Part shown: in pieces, positions 62,001 through 64,000 of the stretch | Layout of the letters: each line of letters starts with the position of its first letter | Numbering within the stretch: the stretch's first letter is position 1 | Source: Anaerococcus sp. Marseille-P3915 | GTDB taxonomy: Bacteria; Bacillota; Clostridia; Tissierellales; Peptoniphilaceae | DNA: 64,000 nt | NCBI RefSeq assembly: GCF_900258475.1 | Contig: NZ_LT984888.1 | Span: 518,639 to 582,638, forward strand | Direction of reading: 5' to 3' | The notes under the pieces: generated by a model | Databases searched by the model: none | The model's input: only the letters and a program-made list of their open reading frames with translations | What the model was told of the DNA's origin: nothing | Program-made: the position numbers and the translations under genes

Positions 62001-62277
62001 AGGTTAATATTATAATAATGTTTTCATCGTACAGTGAAAAAAACATATTAGATAAAATAATATTATTTTGTTAGTATATAAGTAAGGAGATGATTATATG
62101 AACTCAAGACAAGAGAAATTATTAATTTTGCTAAAAAATAGGTTCATATTATAATAATGTTTTCATCGTACAGTGAAAAAAACATATTAGATAAAATAAT
62201 AGTATTTTGTTAGTATATAAGTAAGGATGATTATATGAACTCAAGGCAAGAAAAATTATTAAATTTGTTAAAAAAAT
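62001..62277 (+). repeat. Tandem duplication of the regulator's promoter and first codons
   Basis: Two adjacent copies of about 139 bases (62001-62139 and 62140-62277), nearly identical with a few substitutions and a 2-base difference near the ribosome site. The first copy contains its own ATG (62098) and reads MNSRQEKLLILLKNRFIL before a stop at 62152. The second copy leads into the full gene at 62235. Confidence 0.92.
62021..62040. promoter_or_regulatory. Operator-like dyad, copy 1 (copy 2 at 62160-62179)
   Basis: TTTTCATCGTACAGTGAAAA is symmetric about GTAC with outer arms TTTTCA/TGAAAA. It lies 4 bases after a TATAAT (62011-62016) and is repeated in the second duplication copy, a good position for repression. 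Confidence 0.5.
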
Positions 62278-64000
62278 CTAATAAGAAACTATCGGTAAAT
62301 GAAATATCAAAAACGTTTGCTGTATCTAGAAGAACTGTCTTTAATGACTTGAATTATTTGGACCATTTACTTGAAACATCGGGCTACAGTTTGATGAGAT
62401 TAGATGATGGCGTGATGTTGGAAAAAGATGATTCTAGTAAAAGGCAAGAAATTGATATTGAAGATTTTTATTCTTCGAATAGAAGATATGATTTGTTTAA
62501 AAATATTCTATTCGCAAATGAATTAAATATAGATGATTTGTCAGAAAAACTTTTTGTTAGTGAATCAACAATTTTAAATGACATAAATTATATAAACGAA
62601 AAATATATTAAGGATTTGTCAGCAAGTTTATTAATAAGCAATAATGAATTATATATAGATGGTGATGAATTAAGTATCCAAAATTTATATGTAAGATTTA
62701 ATGAGTTGATTTTTAAAAAATTAAGATTAATGCTAATTGAATCTAAAGATTTATATAGAAATTATTATTTGTTTTTATCAGATGTTTATGGCGAGCGGCT
62801 TGTAAAAAAAGTTAAAAGTGTGCTCTACTCATATTTGACAAATAACTCCCAAGTTTTAGCAGAGTATTATTTTGATAATATTATTAATTACTTAATTGTT
62901 TTAGTATATAGAAAGACAGATCTAAATGAAGTTAATAATATTGTAAATATTGATTCGATAATAACGAATCAAAATTCAGATGATATTTTAAAGATGGTTG
63001 AATGCAATTTCGGAATTATATTTTCAGAGTCTGAAATTAATTATTTTTACGATATTTTAAGAGCAAATAATATAAAAGTTAAAAACTCATACGATAAAAA
63101 TGCTGTTGAAGACTTAGTTGAAATATTTTTAAAATCATCTGGTGAACTCTTAAAGTTAGATTTATCGAAGGATCCTATACTAGTTGAACAACTTAATAAA
63201 CACTTTCCTTCTATGATTGAAAGATCGAAAAATAATATAAGAATTGACAATCCATTTATAGATGAGATAAAAAATGAATACACTACTTTGTTTAATACTA
63301 TCTGGATGATTGTGATAATGAATCGAGGGATTTTTGACTTTGATTTAAATGATGACGAAATTGGACTCCTGACTATTTATTTACAATCATCCTTAGATAG
63401 AAATAAAATAGTCCAAAAAGTAATTCTCCATATAGTAAGTAGATATTATGACACTGGTTTTATTATTAATAGAATAAAAAAAGTGCTACCAACTGTCGAT
63501 ATAGAAGTGCTTGAAGGTGACTTTGATTTATCTAAAATCAAATGTGACATGATAATAACAACCAGTGACAATATAACTTTTGGAAATATTCCTTTTGTAA
63601 AAATAACCCCTGTTGTAACAGAAAGAGATTTAAAAAACATAAGCAATAAGTACAATTCAACTATTTTTAAAAACACAAAGTATAAACAGTTAAACGGTAA
63701 GCACAAAATATTTGATATTATTAACAATTATTTCAGACCAGAATTTATTCATTTTAATAAAAATTTCAGTAATCGAGATGAAATGATGAATTTTGCACTG
63801 AATGATATGTTGGAGAAAGATATTGTTGATATAAATTATATTGAAAGTATTTTTGCAAGAGAAAAAATGGGAAGTACTGCACTTAATTATATGATATCGA
63901 CACCTCACGGAAACCCTAAATTTGTTAAAAGCAGTTGTATATATACAGTTATTAATAAAAAACAAGTAGGTTGGGAGAATGATAAAGTAAGCATTATGTT
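62235..64000 (+). CDS. PRD-containing BglG/LicR/MtlR-type PTS-regulated transcription activator, 3'-truncated by window
   Basis: An open frame of at least 588 codons that runs off the window. An N-terminal HTH (RQEKLLNLLKKSNKKLSVNE, FAVSRRTVFNDLNYL) and a second, Mga-like HTH (LSEKLFVSESTILNDINYI, about 96-115) precede PTS regulation domains (about 170-400), an EIIB-like stretch (VILHIVSRYYDTGFIINRI, about 396-480) and an EIIA-like domain with His558 in STPHG. Such proteins control sugar operons according to phosphorylation by the PTS; the target is outside the window. It is very AT-rich in codon use compared with genes before 59945. Confidence 0.87.
   Translation, partial: MNSRQEKLLNLLKKSNKKLSVNEISKTFAVSRRTVFNDLNYLDHLLETSGYSLMRLDDGVMLEKDDSSKRQEIDIEDFYSSNRRYDLFKNILFANELNIDDLSEKLFVSESTILNDINYINEKYIKDLSASLLISNNELYIDGDELSIQNLYVRFNELIFKKLRLMLIESKDLYRNYYLFLSDVYGERLVKKVKSVLYSYLTNNSQVLAEYYFDNIINYLIVLVYRKTDLNEVNNIVNIDSIITNQNSDDILKMVECNFGIIFSESEINYFYDILRANNIKVKNSYDKNAVEDLVEIFLKSSGELLKLDLSKDPILVEQLNKHFPSMIERSKNNIRIDNPFIDEIKNEYTTLFNTIWMIVIMNRGIFDFDLNDDEIGLLTIYLQSSLDRNKIVQKVILHIVSRYYDTGFIINRIKKVLPTVDIEVLEGDFDLSKIKCDMIITTSDNITFGNIPFVKITPVVTERDLKNISNKYNSTIFKNTKYKQLNGKHKIFDIINNYFRPEFIHFNKNFSNRDEMMNFALNDMLEKDIVDINYIESIFAREKMGSTALNYMISTPHGNPKFVKSSCIYTVINKKQVGWENDKVSIM

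Overview
The window is AT-rich DNA with AGA/AGG and ATA codons common, strong Shine-Dalgarno sites, tight + strand operons and many rho-independent terminators. A low-GC, anaerobic Gram-positive bacterium fits best, most likely a Gram-positive anaerobic coccus of the Peptoniphilaceae (Anaerococcus-like). The supporting traits are superoxide reductase, L-lactate dehydrogenase, type 2 isopentenyl-diphosphate isomerase, a MurE without the DAP-type DNPR motif, and an FMN-binding lipoprotein flavoreductase. The taxonomic call is inference; no rRNA or tRNA gene was seen.

Layout. 1-3655: a troABCDR-like Mn/Fe(Zn) ABC importer with its DtxR-type regulator. 3639-7958: radical SAM protein, isochorismatase-fold hydrolase, PhnA-like zinc ribbon, LCP cell-wall ligase and fni. 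8014-10907: two minus-strand genes of unknown function (DUF2971-like and membrane). 11020-16138: ilvA, murE, baiN-like flavoprotein and a COG4091-type dehydrogenase. 16255-19397: a drug-type ABC exporter. 19511-28806: housekeeping block cdaA-cdaR-cca-tig-clpP-clpX-lon-engB. 28969-35628: small membrane protein, ECF sigma/anti-sigma pair, flavoreductase lipoprotein, HIBCH-like hydrolase, superoxide reductase and a nicotinamidase-like hydrolase. 35765-38073: 6-phospho-beta-glucosidase and ROK kinase.

38085-42607 is an accessory scar. An hsdM 5' fragment, a decayed IS3-family end, a decayed membrane-protein gene, a methyltransferase/ATC-hydrolase/membrane-protein cluster with a broken alpha/beta hydrolase, a GNAT gene and an hsdR remnant lie in the place of a former type I restriction system. 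42616-44377: cutC and ldh. 45143-46312: IS110-family transposase. 46599-50961: MMPL exporter plus a repeat-rich secreted partner. 50973-51586: two tandem Fst-like type I toxin-antitoxin modules made of very short genes. 51626-55786: xpt and the fruR-fruK-fruA operon. 55894-58044: oligopeptide-binding lipoprotein. 58301-59945: a cysteine-type T-box and a TcyP-like symporter. 59962-61442: a complete IS3-family element that has split the terminator of that symporter gene. 61528-61972: an alpha-glucosidase-family start codon region cut by an IS1182-family remnant. 62001-64000: a tandem duplication in front of a large PRD-type regulator that runs off the window.

Main points of interest: the paired Fst-like modules, whose antitoxin repeats match only their own toxin; the Cys T-box whose specifier, discriminator pairing and downstream gene agree; the IS3 insertion inside a terminator; the collapsed restriction locus; and an IS110 element with a possible guide (bridge) RNA region.
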